A DNA stretch of 24,825 nucleotides from Alkalibaculum bacchi (GCF_937875145.1 NZ_CALNCS010000203.1:1-24825); one strand, 5' to 3'. Shown: positions 1 to 7,494, counted from the first letter of the stretch. Numbers and translations are program-made. The notes: generated by a model from the sequence alone, not told the origin.

Positions 1-60
1 TGCAACTAATTTGCTTGGGTTTGTGTGCACTATTCTATTTTCAAATACCTTAGAGTAATA
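1..60 (-). other. Probable rRNA operon leader, cut by the left edge
   Basis: Downstream of the two tandem promoters the minus strand reads through a stretch with a TTTGAAAATAGAATAG segment near 26-42. This resembles the box A-like antitermination segment of Firmicutes rRNA leaders and spacers. No structural RNA is reached before the window ends. The call rests on promoter quality and this resemblance only. Confidence 0.45.
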
Positions 61-109
61 CTTTGCTTACTAAATTCTTTTTTAGCTTGTCTCAAGAGAC
101 AACTTTTAT

Positions 110-138
110 ATCATACTTCTTTTCATTTCATTTGTCAA
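110..138 (-). promoter_or_regulatory. Downstream promoter of the tandem pair, probably rRNA operon P2
   Basis: The minus strand carries TTGACA (133-138) and TATGAT (110-115) with a 17-base spacer, 110 bases downstream of the first promoter and in the same direction. Its expected start near position 103 falls at a short inverted repeat (87-102). The pair reads into a leader that continues past position 1. Confidence 0.75.
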
Positions 139-219
139 CCACTTTTTTTGTTTTTCTTATAAAATCAACAATCTCTTTTTCTTTGAGATATTTTGTCGAT
201 TTTTGTGGCGACTTGTTTT

Positions 220-248
220 ATTATAGAGAGATCTCCCATTAATGTCAA
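220..248 (-). promoter_or_regulatory. Upstream promoter of a tandem pair, probably rRNA operon P1
   Basis: On the minus strand there is a perfect TTGACA (243-248) and a perfect TATAAT (220-225), separated by exactly 17 bases. It points left, away from the malic enzyme gene. Consensus hexamers of this quality, placed in tandem, are typical of rRNA or tRNA operons. The transcribed gene itself lies beyond the left edge, so the rRNA assignment is an inference. Confidence 0.75.
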
Positions 249-308
249 CTCTTTTTTTAAAAAATATAAAAAGCCCTATTGCGCCCTTTTATAGATACTT
301 ATTTCACT

Positions 309-1478
309 TTATATCCTATTTACTTTACTTGCAATAGCGGCTTCTTTTACCGCTGAGGCAATTTTATCTACTACTCTTTTATCAAAAGCATCAGGTATTA
401 CATAGTCTTCTCGCAACTCTTCTTCGCTAATTAAATCAGCTATAGCATAAGCTGCAGCCAATTTCATTTCTTCATTAATTTCTTTAGCCCTTACATCTAA
501 AGCACCTCTAAAGATACCAGGGAAAGCCAGCACATTGTTTACTTGATTTGCAAAATCAGATCGTCCTGAACCAACTATTTTCGCTCCAGCTTTTAAGGCT
601 AAATTAGGCATTATCTCAGGAGTAGGATTAGCCAATCCGAAAATAATAGCGTCTTTGTTCATAGATTGAACCATCTCTTCTGTTACAATATTAGCTATTG
701 AAACACCTATAAATATATCCGCGCCCACTAATGCATCCTTTAATGAACCCTTTAACGATTTTTTATTCGTTACTTTTGCAATTTCAACTTTATACTTTAC
801 ATCTGATGAGCCTTCAAATATGGTTCCTTTACTATCACACAAGATAATATTTTTTACACCCAAATTGAGAAGCATTTTAACAATAGCTACACCTGCTGCT
901 CCCGCACCATTTACTACTACTTTAATGTCTTCTAACCTTTTTCGAACAATTTTTAGAGCATTAATGATACCCGCAGCTACCACAATGGCCGTACCGTGTT
1001 GATCATCATGAAAGACAGGTATATCTAATTCTTCTTTTAATCTATTTTCTATTTCAAAGCACCTTGGTGCGCTAATGTCTTCAAGATTAATACCTCCAAA
1101 AGTTGGAGCAATCCATTTTATAGCCTGAATGATTTCATCTACATTTTGAGTATTTAGACATATTGGAAAAGCATCTACATTGGCAAATTCTTTAAAAAGA
1201 ATGGACTTTCCTTCCATAACTGGCATAGCCGCATCTGGTCCAATATTGCCAAGACCCAAAACAGCACTCCCATCGCTAACAACGGCTACTAAGTTTCCTT
1301 TTGATGTATAAGTATACGCACTCTCTTTATTGTCATGTATCTTTCGGCAAGGTTCTGCGACTCCAGGAGTATAAGCAATGCTTAAATCTTCTCTATTTTG
1401 TACTGAAATCTTTGATACGACTTCAATTTTCCCTTTATGCTTTTCATGAACAGCGAGACTCTTTTGTGAATAATCCAT
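309..1478 (-). CDS. NAD(P)-dependent malic enzyme, short bacterial form
   Basis: This 389-residue protein is predicted to be a cytosolic malic enzyme that oxidatively decarboxylates malate to pyruvate and CO2 with reduction of NAD or NADP. The N-terminal malic domain shows YTPGVAEPC at about residues 36-44 and a lysine-bearing segment EGKSILFKEF near 89-98. The hallmark FHDDQHGTAIV follows at 156-166 and binds metal and substrate. A Rossmann nucleotide site GAGAAGVA lies near 191-198. The length fits the short bacterial family, without the phosphotransacetylase-like extension of the long form. The ATG at 1478 has an AAAGGAG ribosome binding site 7 bases upstream. It stands alone between a leftward promoter pair and the folT terminator. 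The sequence does not settle NAD versus NADP preference or the physiological direction. Confidence 0.95.
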   Translation of the reverse strand: MDYSQKSLAVHEKHKGKIEVVSKISVQNREDLSIAYTPGVAEPCRKIHDNKESAYTYTSKGNLVAVVSDGSAVLGLGNIGPDAAMPVMEGKSILFKEFANVDAFPICLNTQNVDEIIQAIKWIAPTFGGINLEDISAPRCFEIENRLKEELDIPVFHDDQHGTAIVVAAGIINALKIVRKRLEDIKVVVNGAGAAGVAIVKMLLNLGVKNIILCDSKGTIFEGSSDVKYKVEIAKVTNKKSLKGSLKDALVGADIFIGVSIANIVTEEMVQSMNKDAIIFGLANPTPEIMPNLALKAGAKIVGSGRSDFANQVNNVLAFPGIFRGALDVRAKEINEEMKLAAAYAIADLISEEELREDYVIPDAFDKRVVDKIASAVKEAAIASKVNRI

Positions 1479-1598
1479 TTTATTGCTCCTTTATTTTTAT
1501 CTTCATTTCACTTATAAAATAACTATATCAACTTATTAGATATATTCCCTATAAGCATAGGTTATTTACTATGTGTTTATTTGTTTCAATTTTATATG

Positions 1599-1607
1599 AT
1601 TATACCA
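1599..1607 (-). promoter_or_regulatory. Extended -10 promoter candidate for the malic enzyme gene
   Basis: The minus strand shows TGGTATAAT, an extended -10 element with the TATAAT hexamer at 1599-1604. It lies about 120 bases upstream of the malic enzyme start. No good -35 hexamer is seen at 17 bases, as is allowed for extended -10 promoters. The rest of 1479-1740 is AT-rich, with only a small inverted repeat near 1548-1561. Confidence 0.45.
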
Positions 1608-1741
1608 TAAACCTTTTATAGGAGAAAAAAAACAATAAGTTTCTCTTACTAAAAAATGATTCATTTGCTTATACTATTTATAGGTCATCTATTTTTCAAA
1701 ATGGCTATTAAGTTAGATTGCACTCACGCTAGGCGCACTAT

Positions 1742-1770
1742 AAAAAAAGAGCCTTGCAAAAGCAAAGCTC
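1742..1770 (-). terminator. Intrinsic terminator of folT
   Basis: A stem made of GAGC...GCTC and TTGC...GCAA (1749-1757 with 1762-1770, one mismatch) has a four-base loop. On the minus strand it is followed by seven T (1742-1748). It lies 13 bases beyond the folT stop codon. Confidence 0.9.
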
Positions 1771-1782
1771 CTCATATTTTAG

Positions 1783-2298
1783 TTATACTGTTGCCGTTTT
1801 GATAATATTCAAACGGCTCACTACGTAGCGCCACATGATTTGGATTAATGAAACTTGAATTGGAATCATGATTAATGATTTTACAACTCGGGTTGGTAAA
1901 ATAGCTAAATATGCATTTCCTGTTATCATCTTTATCCATAGAGTATCTAGTCCTAAATTAATGATTAAAGAAACAAATACTACTGCAAGAGTGATTCTAA
2001 TAAATGTCTTTGGTTTATTATAAAGAAACAAACCATAAGCTGCACCTGTTAAAAAAGCAGTCAATGTGAAACCTGGAAAATACGCCCCACCTGACGGAAA
2101 AAGCATCATTCCAATAATGTCTGCTACTGCTGCAGCAACGCCTCCTAACAAAGGACCAAACATCATAGATGATATTGCTAAAGGTAAGAAAGCGAATCCA
2201 ATTCTTACGATAGGTGTTTGTATCGACAAAAACCTAGTTAGTACAATTTGTAGCGCAATGAATAAAGCTAAGAAAACCAGTTTCCTCGTATCCTTCAT
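1783..2298 (-). CDS. folT: Folate ECF transporter S component FolT
   Basis: A 171-residue hydrophobic membrane protein that should bind folate and deliver it to an energy-coupling factor module. It has about six predicted membrane segments (roughly 5-24, 33-65, 74-92, 100-125, 130-135 to 160). It also has the FolT-typical stretch GGAYFPGFTLTAFLTG near 70-85. The start is the ATG at 2298, which follows an AGAGAGGAGG ribosome binding site by 7 bases. The frame is open further upstream only because it runs through the riboswitch. The assignment is supported independently by a THF riboswitch in its leader. No EcfA, EcfA' or EcfT gene adjoins it, so it presumably shares a common module encoded elsewhere, as group II ECF systems do. 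Confidence 0.9.
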   Translation of the reverse strand: MKDTRKLVFLALFIALQIVLTRFLSIQTPIVRIGFAFLPLAISSMMFGPLLGGVAAAVADIIGMMLFPSGGAYFPGFTLTAFLTGAAYGLFLYNKPKTFIRITLAVVFVSLIINLGLDTLWIKMITGNAYLAILPTRVVKSLIMIPIQVSLIQIMWRYVVSRLNIIKTATV

Positions 2299-2305
2299 AT
2301 GAGCA

Positions 2306-2355
2306 CCTCCTCTCTTATATGGCATTGTTACCACATTAGAGAAGAGAACTCTTCT
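2306..2355 (-). promoter_or_regulatory. Expression platform of the THF riboswitch
   Basis: Three short segments can form two competing pairings. AGAAGAG (2349-2355) pairs perfectly with CTCTTCT (2340-2346). Alternatively CTCTTCTCT (2338-2346) pairs with AGAGAGGAG (2307-2315), the folT ribosome binding site, with eight Watson-Crick pairs and one G-U. The layout suggests control of translation start rather than transcription termination, since there is no T-tract. The pairings are seen; the switch is inferred. Confidence 0.65.
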
Positions 2356-2357
2356 GT

Positions 2358-2457
2358 GGCAGTGGATGCAGAAATAGTACCGCAAATCGTGATGATTTTT
2401 CGTCCGACGACAACTTCCCATTCTATCGGCACTTAACGCGCTATTTCCTACTCTGCT
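2358..2457 (-). promoter_or_regulatory. Tetrahydrofolate (THF) riboswitch upstream of folT
   Basis: The minus-strand leader contains the conserved THF aptamer parts in order: GCAGAGTAG, GCGTTAAGTG, GAATGGGAAGTTGTC, a GCGGTACTATTTC strand, and GCATCCACTGC at the end. The terminal stem is GCAG with CTGC, and the next helix GAAATAG with CTATTTC pairs without mismatch. THF riboswitches are known to precede folT in clostridia and reduce expression when reduced folates are plentiful. The aptamer ends about 60 bases before the folT start. Confidence 0.9.
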
Positions 2458-2488
2458 TATGTAAACGATTTTACATTCTCTTGCTGTA

Positions 2489-2517
2489 AGTCTACCATAA
2501 GTATGTACATATATCAA
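2489..2517 (-). promoter_or_regulatory. folT: Promoter candidate for folT
   Basis: The minus strand carries TTGATA (2512-2517) and TAGACT (2489-2494) with a 17-base spacer. Transcription would start near 2482, about 25 bases before the THF aptamer begins, as expected for a riboswitch leader. Confidence 0.6.
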
Positions 2518-2616
2518 TTGTATTTTTATTATTTTTTTATTTCATTTTACAATAAATCATTTTATTATTTAACAACTTTCCTCCACTATTTATGTTTTGA
2601 GTCATACATTCTCCTA

Positions 2617-2646
2617 TTGATTATAGTTATATATAGATGATACAAT
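2617..2646 (+). promoter_or_regulatory. Promoter candidate for the TSCPD protein gene
   Basis: The plus strand carries TTGATT (2617-2622) and TACAAT (2641-2646) with an 18-base spacer. It lies 35 bases upstream of the ATG of the small TSCPD gene and is divergent from the folT promoter. Confidence 0.5.
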
Positions 2647-2681
2647 TCAAAAGACAGAATTTTATATGAGAAGTGTTTTAA

Positions 2682-2948
2682 ATGATTACATATCATACTA
2701 ATGGAGTATGTTCTAGTGAAATTAATTTTGATATTAAGGACGGTTTAGTAAAAAATGTTCATTTCACTAATGGCTGTTCAGGAAATCTCCAAGCCATCAG
2801 CAAACTTGTTGAAGGAATGCCTGTAGAAGAAGTAATTAAAAAACTTAGAGGCATTGTATGTAGAAACAACACATCTTGCGCTGATCAATTGGTATCAGCT
2901 CTAGAAGAAGCTCTCAGCGAAAGATTGGCAGAAAAAGAAATAGGCTAG
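2682..2948 (+). CDS. Small four-cysteine TSCPD domain protein
   Basis: An 88-residue protein matching the small TSCPD family that has four conserved cysteines (known from the TIGR03905 group). The cysteines are at residues 10, 32, 60 and 66, within VCSSEI, NGCSGN, VCRN and SCADQL. TSCPD domains also occur at the C-terminus of some ribonucleotide reductases, where the cysteines are thought to bind metal. The function of the stand-alone form is not established. Its ribosome binding site is weak (a GAGAAGTG stretch). It stands alone, divergent from folT, with no terminator visible after the stop. Family membership is confident; metal binding is inferred from the four cysteines. Confidence 0.85.
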   Translation: MITYHTNGVCSSEINFDIKDGLVKNVHFTNGCSGNLQAISKLVEGMPVEEVIKKLRGIVCRNNTSCADQLVSALEEALSERLAEKEIG

Positions 2949-3235
2949 GCAATACACCTGGGGGCGCATTTGTTGTAGGTTCTAAGTAAAAATATAATGT
3001 GCACGCTTGTCAAGACACAAATTCAGATACTTTTAGTTATGACTTTTTTCTTGATTAAGCTACACGAGCAATAAAACCAAAGTAGATTTTTGCTGGTGTT
3101 TGTATTTGTTTCAAATTTATAGGAAAGAAGGTTTCCTCCCCTCTCCTCTAACCTTAAATCCTTGTCACTTACGTGTCACTTATAGACCAATTTTCTCGCT
3201 ATTTTAGACAATTTTTCAAGAGTCAAAAAAGGCAT
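2949..3235. other. Intergenic stretch with no recognised gene
   Basis: Nothing in this AT-rich stretch reads as a gene on either strand. It contains a short hairpin, AGGAAA with TTTCCT (about 3120-3137), and two nearby copies of AAGTGACA on the minus strand (3164-3182). Its position just downstream of a tRNA gene is a common integration site, but no attachment repeat or integrase can be shown. Confidence 0.4.
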
Positions 3236-3260
3236 AAAAAAAGCCTCAATTCCTTGAGAC
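3236..3260 (-). terminator. Intrinsic terminator after tRNA-Ala
   Basis: On the minus strand GTCTCAA pairs with TTGAGGC (3254-3260 with 3243-3249, one G-U pair) across a four-base loop. Seven T follow (3236-3242). It lies 14 bases beyond the tRNA 3' end. Confidence 0.85.
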
Positions 3261-3274
3261 TTTTTGATTTCAGA

Positions 3275-3350
3275 TGGTGGAGATAAGGGGATTCGAACCC
3301 CTGGCCTCTTGAATGCCATTCAAGCGCGCTCCCAACTGCGCCATACCCCC
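3275..3350 (-). tRNA. tRNA-Ala with GGC anticodon
   Basis: The minus-strand sequence folds as a 76-base cloverleaf with encoded CCA. The acceptor arm GGGGGTA pairs with TATCTCC using two G-U pairs. The D stem is GCGC with GCGC. The anticodon stem CTTGA with TCAAG encloses loop ATGGCAT, so the anticodon is GGC, reading alanine GCC and GCU codons. The T arm is AGGGG-TTCGAAT-CCCCT. A terminator follows directly. Confidence 0.97.
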
Positions 3351-3471
3351 TTGTGACATATAAGATATTATTCACTATGCGAAATAACTTGTCTTACTTC
3401 TTATTTATTATAAATAAGAATATATCACATTTTCATTCAAACATCTATATAAAAATAATGTTTTATATATC

Positions 3472-4266
3472 TTAAGGTTTAATTTTACTCAATAGATACC
3501 TTTTCTTGTATTTAATGGAAGCGTATTTTCCTATTTTACTGACCATGCTATAATTGACTGCTCCTCCTATGACTCCTACAATTGGGATTCCTTGTATGAA
3601 TTTAGCAGCTAATAGGGAATTTGATAGTAAATCTGAAGTTACTTTTATATATTCTTTCAGATCATCATTTAAAGAAGTTTTTTGATCAATCTCTTCACCT
3701 AACACATCAATCTTTTCATTATATTCTTTTTGCTCTTCTCCATACGTGATGGCTCCGCATATTAGAAGTAAAACATACTGCTTTTCTTTATCTTTCTCAT
3801 AACCATATCCATAGCTAAGAGATACTTGATAAATGGTTCTCATAATCACGGATATAAACAACGGAATATCTGGCAAACCAATACCTAAGGCACCTAGTAC
3901 TCCCCCTTCTACTATAGATAAGGTAGAATTAATTCTCTTAGAGCCGTTAGCTTCTTTATCCAGCTTTCGAATATATTTCTTGCTGAGACTTTTCTCTACT
4001 GCATAATTATTTAACTCGTGTTCTAATTGCATCTGATCTTTTTTATAAGTCTTTTCGATGTAGCCATTTCCCTTCACAAAGACTAATTGAAACCCTTTCA
4101 TAAAAGCAGCATCAAGAGTTGTCTTTAAACCCTCTGGAATCTTCCCTTCAATTTTTTGCCTAATAGGGTTTATCTTAGATTGTATAAAGATGTTTTTTTC
4201 TTTACTTAAAAATTTATTTTCTTGCTTTTCGATCTGTTTTAATTGTTTTTTAATCAAAGAATCCAT
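3472..4266 (-). CDS. EcsC family protein
   Basis: A 264-residue protein of the EcsC family, named after the third gene of the Bacillus ecs locus. The molecular function of the family is not known. The diagnostic region GIGLPDIPLFISVIMRTIY lies at about 128-146, preceded by glycine-rich VEGGVLGAL. A second hydrophobic stretch, IQGIPIVGVIGGAVNYSM, follows near 224-241 and is again typical. The N-terminal 110 residues are charged, lysine-rich and probably helical. The hydrophobic parts suggest membrane association. The ATG at 4266 has an AGGTAGG ribosome binding site. It is a single-gene unit with no ABC transporter next to it, unlike ecsAB loci. The only structure after its stop is an inverted repeat at 3398-3420 without a T-tract. 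Confidence 0.85.
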   Translation of the reverse strand: MDSLIKKQLKQIEKQENKFLSKEKNIFIQSKINPIRQKIEGKIPEGLKTTLDAAFMKGFQLVFVKGNGYIEKTYKKDQMQLEHELNNYAVEKSLSKKYIRKLDKEANGSKRINSTLSIVEGGVLGALGIGLPDIPLFISVIMRTIYQVSLSYGYGYEKDKEKQYVLLLICGAITYGEEQKEYNEKIDVLGEEIDQKTSLNDDLKEYIKVTSDLLSNSLLAAKFIQGIPIVGVIGGAVNYSMVSKIGKYASIKYKKRYLLSKIKP

Positions 4267-4301
4267 TTTGATACCTACCTTTTTTGGGGGTTGAAATGTT
4301 C

Positions 4302-4334
4302 ACTTCAGAAACTCGCTTTGCGACTTTCTGAAGT
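4302..4334. repeat. Intergenic inverted repeat, 15-bp arms
   Basis: ACTTCAGAAACTCGC (4302-4316) pairs with GCGACTTTCTGAAGT (4320-4334) over a three-base loop, with a single C-C mismatch. It has no T-tract on either strand, so it is not a standard terminator. It lies just upstream of the EcsC gene and beside the larger stem-loop at 4353-4450. Confidence 0.8.
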
Positions 4335-4352
4335 CGCGCTACTCACTAAATA

Positions 4353-4475
4353 AAAGCTACGCTTTCATTTGCCTAGATATATGATTTCACATCCAAAACG
4401 GCAAGCCATTTGTCTGCCACATCATATATCTGCAGCGAAAGCTTAGCTTTCGCTACGTTCGTTGGTTACGCAAAA
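4353..4475. repeat. BIME-like stem-loop built from two inverted repeat copies
   Basis: AAAGCTACGCTTTC (4353-4366) is the inverted partner of GAAAGCTTAGCTTT (4437-4450) with one mismatch. Inside them AGATATATGAT (4375-4385) and ATCATATATCT (4421-4431) are perfect inverted repeats, and GGCA with TGCC lies innermost. The right copy is itself palindromic: AGCGAAAGCT (4434-4443), one T, AGCTTTCGCT (4445-4454). A related copy occurs at 16928-16972. It fills the gap between the EcsC gene and the esterase operon, where no gene is seen. Confidence 0.75.
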
Positions 4476-4593
4476 TATTAATCCGTGCAAGTTTTCTATG
4501 AACAGTATATAATCTAATCATACTATAATTAATGTGTGAATAAAATTAAATTTTACAATAACAGCCACCCTATAGAGAAAGAGAGGCGCTATT

Positions 4594-5520
4594 ATGAACC
4601 CCATAAAAAGGAAAGCTCTACAGCTTCTTTCCTTTTCTTCTATAAGCATCAAAAAAATTTATAAATTCCACAGAAAAGCACTCAACATTTTTAACCCTTA
4701 TATTAAATCCCTTAAACCTCTGTACAATTTACTAGACTATAAAATTTTTATAGATGGCAGAGAGATCCCTGTTCGCGTTTTTAAACCAAGAAAACAAGAA
4801 CACTCTAAAGTGTTAATTTTCTTCCACGGTGGTGGATGGGTGACTGGAAATATTGATTCTTACACTAATGTATGTGCTTATATGGCAAAACAGACAAAAC
4901 ACACTGTGGTTGCTGTGGATTACAGCTTAGCACCTGAACATCCCTTTCCTATTGGACTAGAAGATTGTTATGAAGCAACTAAAGTACTCTTTGAAAACCC
5001 TCATCTACTTCATTGCAAAACAAAGGATATTACTTTGATTGGTGATAGTGCAGGTGCGAATCTTGCTGCAGTTGTTTCCCTTATGGCAAAAGAGCGTGGT
5101 GAATTTAAGATTAACAAACAAATTTTAATATATCCCTCCACCTATTATGACCATAGTGAAAAAGCGCCCTTTCCTTCTATTGTTGAAAATGGGGAAAATT
5201 ATATTATGACATCGAAACGTCTAGAGGATTACATGGATTTGTATGTTCCTGACAAGAAAAAAAGAAAAAATCCTTATGTAGCTCCTTTGATGGCTCAGGA
5301 TTTAAAAGATCAGCCAAAGACTTTGATCATCACAGCAGAGTATGATCCACTACGAGATGAAGGAGAATCTTATGGTGCAAGGTTGATGGATTTTGGAAAT
5401 AGTGTAAAAATATATCGCATGAAGGGTGCTTTACATGGTTTTTTTTCCTTGCCCTGGAAGTCAAAGTATGCAAAAAGATCCTATAAAATGATTAACTTAT
5501 TTTTAAAAGACAAGAATTAG
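4594..5520 (+). CDS. Alpha/beta hydrolase, HSL-type (family IV) esterase
   Basis: A 308-residue esterase or lipase of the hormone-sensitive-lipase type that should hydrolyse short acyl esters. The oxyanion-hole motif HGGGW is at 78-82 and the nucleophile elbow GDSAG at 150-154 gives Ser152. Asp251 in EYDPLRDEG and His281 in LHGFF complete the triad, so all catalytic residues are present. DYSLAPEHPFP (109-119) is also typical of the family. About 40 basic residues precede the domain, with no clear signal peptide. It is the first gene of a cassette: the next start is 9 bases after the stop. The ribosome binding site is a modest GAGAGG. In this setting it may deacylate or trans-acylate the product of the downstream acyltransferase; the substrate is unknown. 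Confidence 0.9.
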   Translation: MNPIKRKALQLLSFSSISIKKIYKFHRKALNIFNPYIKSLKPLYNLLDYKIFIDGREIPVRVFKPRKQEHSKVLIFFHGGGWVTGNIDSYTNVCAYMAKQTKHTVVAVDYSLAPEHPFPIGLEDCYEATKVLFENPHLLHCKTKDITLIGDSAGANLAAVVSLMAKERGEFKINKQILIYPSTYYDHSEKAPFPSIVENGENYIMTSKRLEDYMDLYVPDKKKRKNPYVAPLMAQDLKDQPKTLIITAEYDPLRDEGESYGARLMDFGNSVKIYRMKGALHGFFSLPWKSKYAKRSYKMINLFLKDKN

Positions 5521-5529
5521 AAAGGAGAA

Positions 5530-6810
5530 ATGAAATTGAAGCAGAGCAAAAGCGTGGAATGGACTAAATTAGATAATGCATCTAAGTATTTTCCTGCCAC
5601 CGCAAATGAGCTAGATACTAAAGTATTTCGTTTATCCTGTGAACTTTATGAAATGATTGACCCTAACATATTACAGAAAGCATTAAACAAAACCATTGAA
5701 AGTTTTCCTTTTTTTAAATCTATTTTAAGAAGAGGTGTGTTCTGGTATTATTTTGAATCGAGCGATTTGATTCCTGAAGTCTCAGAGGAATCTCTTTCTA
5801 TATGTGCACCAATCTATAATAAAAATACGAAAAACCTCTTGTTTCGCGTATTTTATTATCATAAGCGAATTAGCTTTGAAATCTTTCATGCCCTTTCTGA
5901 TGGAAAAGGCGCTCTGCTCTTTTTACAGACCTTAGTATACCACTACTTGTTTTACCGCTATGAGGAGCAATTTAAGAATTATAAGCCCGCTCTAGACTAC
6001 AATGCTTCTATTAAGAAGAAAATGGATGATAGTTTTAACAAACACTTTATAGGAGACAATGGGTTTACACGAAATGTAATAGACCATAATAAGAGGATAA
6101 AAGCTCACAAAATTCGCGGAAAAAGAACAGAAGAAAATAGAATGAAATTAATTGAGGGATCTATGTCTGTAAAGGCTGTATTAAGCGAAGTAAAAAAGGA
6201 CAATACATCTTTAACAATTTATCTTGCTGCTTTATTCATCTATTCTATTTACAAAGAGATGAATGCTCTTGAACGAAGACGACCTATTGTTTTATCCGTC
6301 CCTATAAATTTAAGACAATTTTTTGAATCAGACACTGCAAGAAACTTCTTTAGCACCATAAATATAAGTTATCAATTTAGAAAAGAAGAAACAGAGCTAA
6401 AAGATATTATCGAAAGCATTACAGAATCTTTTCAAAAGGATTTGACTGTAGACAAAATCAACTACAAGATTAATCGCCTCATTTCTCTAGAAAAGAATCC
6501 ATTTATGAGAATTATTCCACTGCCTATAAAAGACTACTCTATTCGCATAGCCAATAAATTGGTAGATCGAGGAATTACTGGGGCCATTTCTAATATTGGA
6601 AAAGTTCAAATGCCAGAAGAATTTGAGCCTTATATTCGCCAATTTACTGTTTGCACAAGCGCTAGAAGACCTCAAATTTGCATGTGCTCTTATGGGGATC
6701 AATTGGTCATAAGTTTTACATCTCCCTTTAAAGATACGGAAATTCAAAGGAGATTTTTTGAACATCTTTCCAATAAGGGTATTCAAATTGAAATTTCATC
6801 AAATATGTAA
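5530..6810 (+). CDS. Condensation-domain-like acyltransferase
   Basis: A 426-residue protein related to the CoA-dependent acyltransferase superfamily that includes condensation domains, alcohol acetyltransferases and wax ester synthases. The active-site motif HxxxDG is present as HALSDG (His120, Asp124, Gly125). The second-half signatures VPINLR near 257-262 and SNIGKV near 354-359 match the conserved positions of such enzymes. It has no carrier-protein or adenylation domain, so it is probably a stand-alone transferase using an acyl-CoA and an alcohol or amine acceptor. The start has a clear AAAGGAG site overlapping the intergenic gap. It is sandwiched between an esterase and a zinc-ribbon membrane protein. 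Acyl donor and acceptor cannot be told from the sequence. Confidence 0.8.
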   Translation: MKLKQSKSVEWTKLDNASKYFPATANELDTKVFRLSCELYEMIDPNILQKALNKTIESFPFFKSILRRGVFWYYFESSDLIPEVSEESLSICAPIYNKNTKNLLFRVFYYHKRISFEIFHALSDGKGALLFLQTLVYHYLFYRYEEQFKNYKPALDYNASIKKKMDDSFNKHFIGDNGFTRNVIDHNKRIKAHKIRGKRTEENRMKLIEGSMSVKAVLSEVKKDNTSLTIYLAALFIYSIYKEMNALERRRPIVLSVPINLRQFFESDTARNFFSTINISYQFRKEETELKDIIESITESFQKDLTVDKINYKINRLISLEKNPFMRIIPLPIKDYSIRIANKLVDRGITGAISNIGKVQMPEEFEPYIRQFTVCTSARRPQICMCSYGDQLVISFTSPFKDTEIQRRFFEHLSNKGIQIEISSNM

Positions 6811-6831
6811 ATTCTTGAAAGGAAGTTTTTT

Positions 6832-7494
6832 ATGAAATACTGCTCCCATTGCAAAGTTTATATTCGGGGAGATAAACTACAGTGCACACTTTGTGAAAAT
6901 TCCCTGCCAGATACCCATGAGGAAGAAGAAACGCTCTTTCCTACAATTTCACTGATTTTTGAAAGTCATTTAGCACTTCGTATTACTGCATTTATATCTA
7001 TTGCCGCATTAGTGGTTAGTTTTGCATTAAAGGAGATTTTTCCGAGCAATATTAACTCACCCTTATTTGTTTTGCTTGCTCTTTTAACTATGTGGCTAAG
7101 CTTAATCGTCGTTATACGAAAAAGACATAATATTGCCAAGACTATTATGTGGCAAGTATCCTTATTGTCGATACTCTCTATACTTTGGGATTGGAGAATT
7201 GGTTGGAGAGGATGGTCCTTAGATTACATTCTCCCCATCAGCTATGTCTCCGCTATGTTTGTCATGTATATTACAGCTAAAATCATGCGTTTGAGTGTTA
7301 GAGACTATATCGTCTATTTGCTCTTAGATGCATTATTTGGAATTATACCGATTATATTTGTCCTATTTGATTGGATTACTGTATATTACCCTTCCATTAT
7401 TTGCGTTGCTATAAGTATTATATTCTTAGCTGCAATCCTTATTTTTGAGGGGGAAAATATTAAAATTGAACTGGACAAGAGGATGCACATTTAA
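6832..7494 (+). CDS. Zinc-ribbon membrane protein, DUF6320-like
   Basis: A 220-residue protein with a short N-terminal zinc ribbon (CSHC at 4-7, CTLC at 18-21) and then about six predicted membrane segments (near 49-66, 76-96, 104-120, 132-150, 160-180 and 186-205). I recall this arrangement as DUF6320, a family often found beside acyltransferases of the kind encoded just upstream, but I could not check this. The ribosome binding site AAAGGAAG lies 21 bases after the preceding stop, so the genes are probably co-transcribed. The ribbon should face the cytosol. No function is known; it may anchor or regulate the acyltransferase at the membrane. Confidence 0.75.
   Translation: MKYCSHCKVYIRGDKLQCTLCENSLPDTHEEEETLFPTISLIFESHLALRITAFISIAALVVSFALKEIFPSNINSPLFVLLALLTMWLSLIVVIRKRHNIAKTIMWQVSLLSILSILWDWRIGWRGWSLDYILPISYVSAMFVMYITAKIMRLSVRDYIVYLLLDALFGIIPIIFVLFDWITVYYPSIICVAISIIFLAAILIFEGENIKIELDKRMHI

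Noticed and set aside
255..300. A terminator for the malic enzyme gene (GGGCGC...GGGCTTTTT on the minus strand)
   Set aside because: Only five outer A-T/G-C pairs form and the inner G-rich parts do not pair, so the stem is too weak to call.
2299..2517. An upstream in-frame extension of folT by 73 residues
   Set aside because: The extra residues are encoded by the THF riboswitch and its platform, are not membrane-like, and the AGGAGG site points to the ATG at 2298.
2949..3235. A possible integrase remnant or attachment site beside tRNA-Ala
   Set aside because: A short open stretch on the minus strand shows no integrase motif, and no copy of the tRNA 3' end was seen as a direct repeat.
3398..3420. 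Perfect 10-bp inverted repeat after the EcsC gene as a terminator, and the TATAAT inside it as a tRNA promoter
   Set aside because: The stem is almost all A-T with no T-tract, and no -35 hexamer is found at the proper distance for a promoter.
4302..4475. CRISPR array
   Set aside because: The repeats are palindromic and inverted, without regular spacers, and no cas gene is present.
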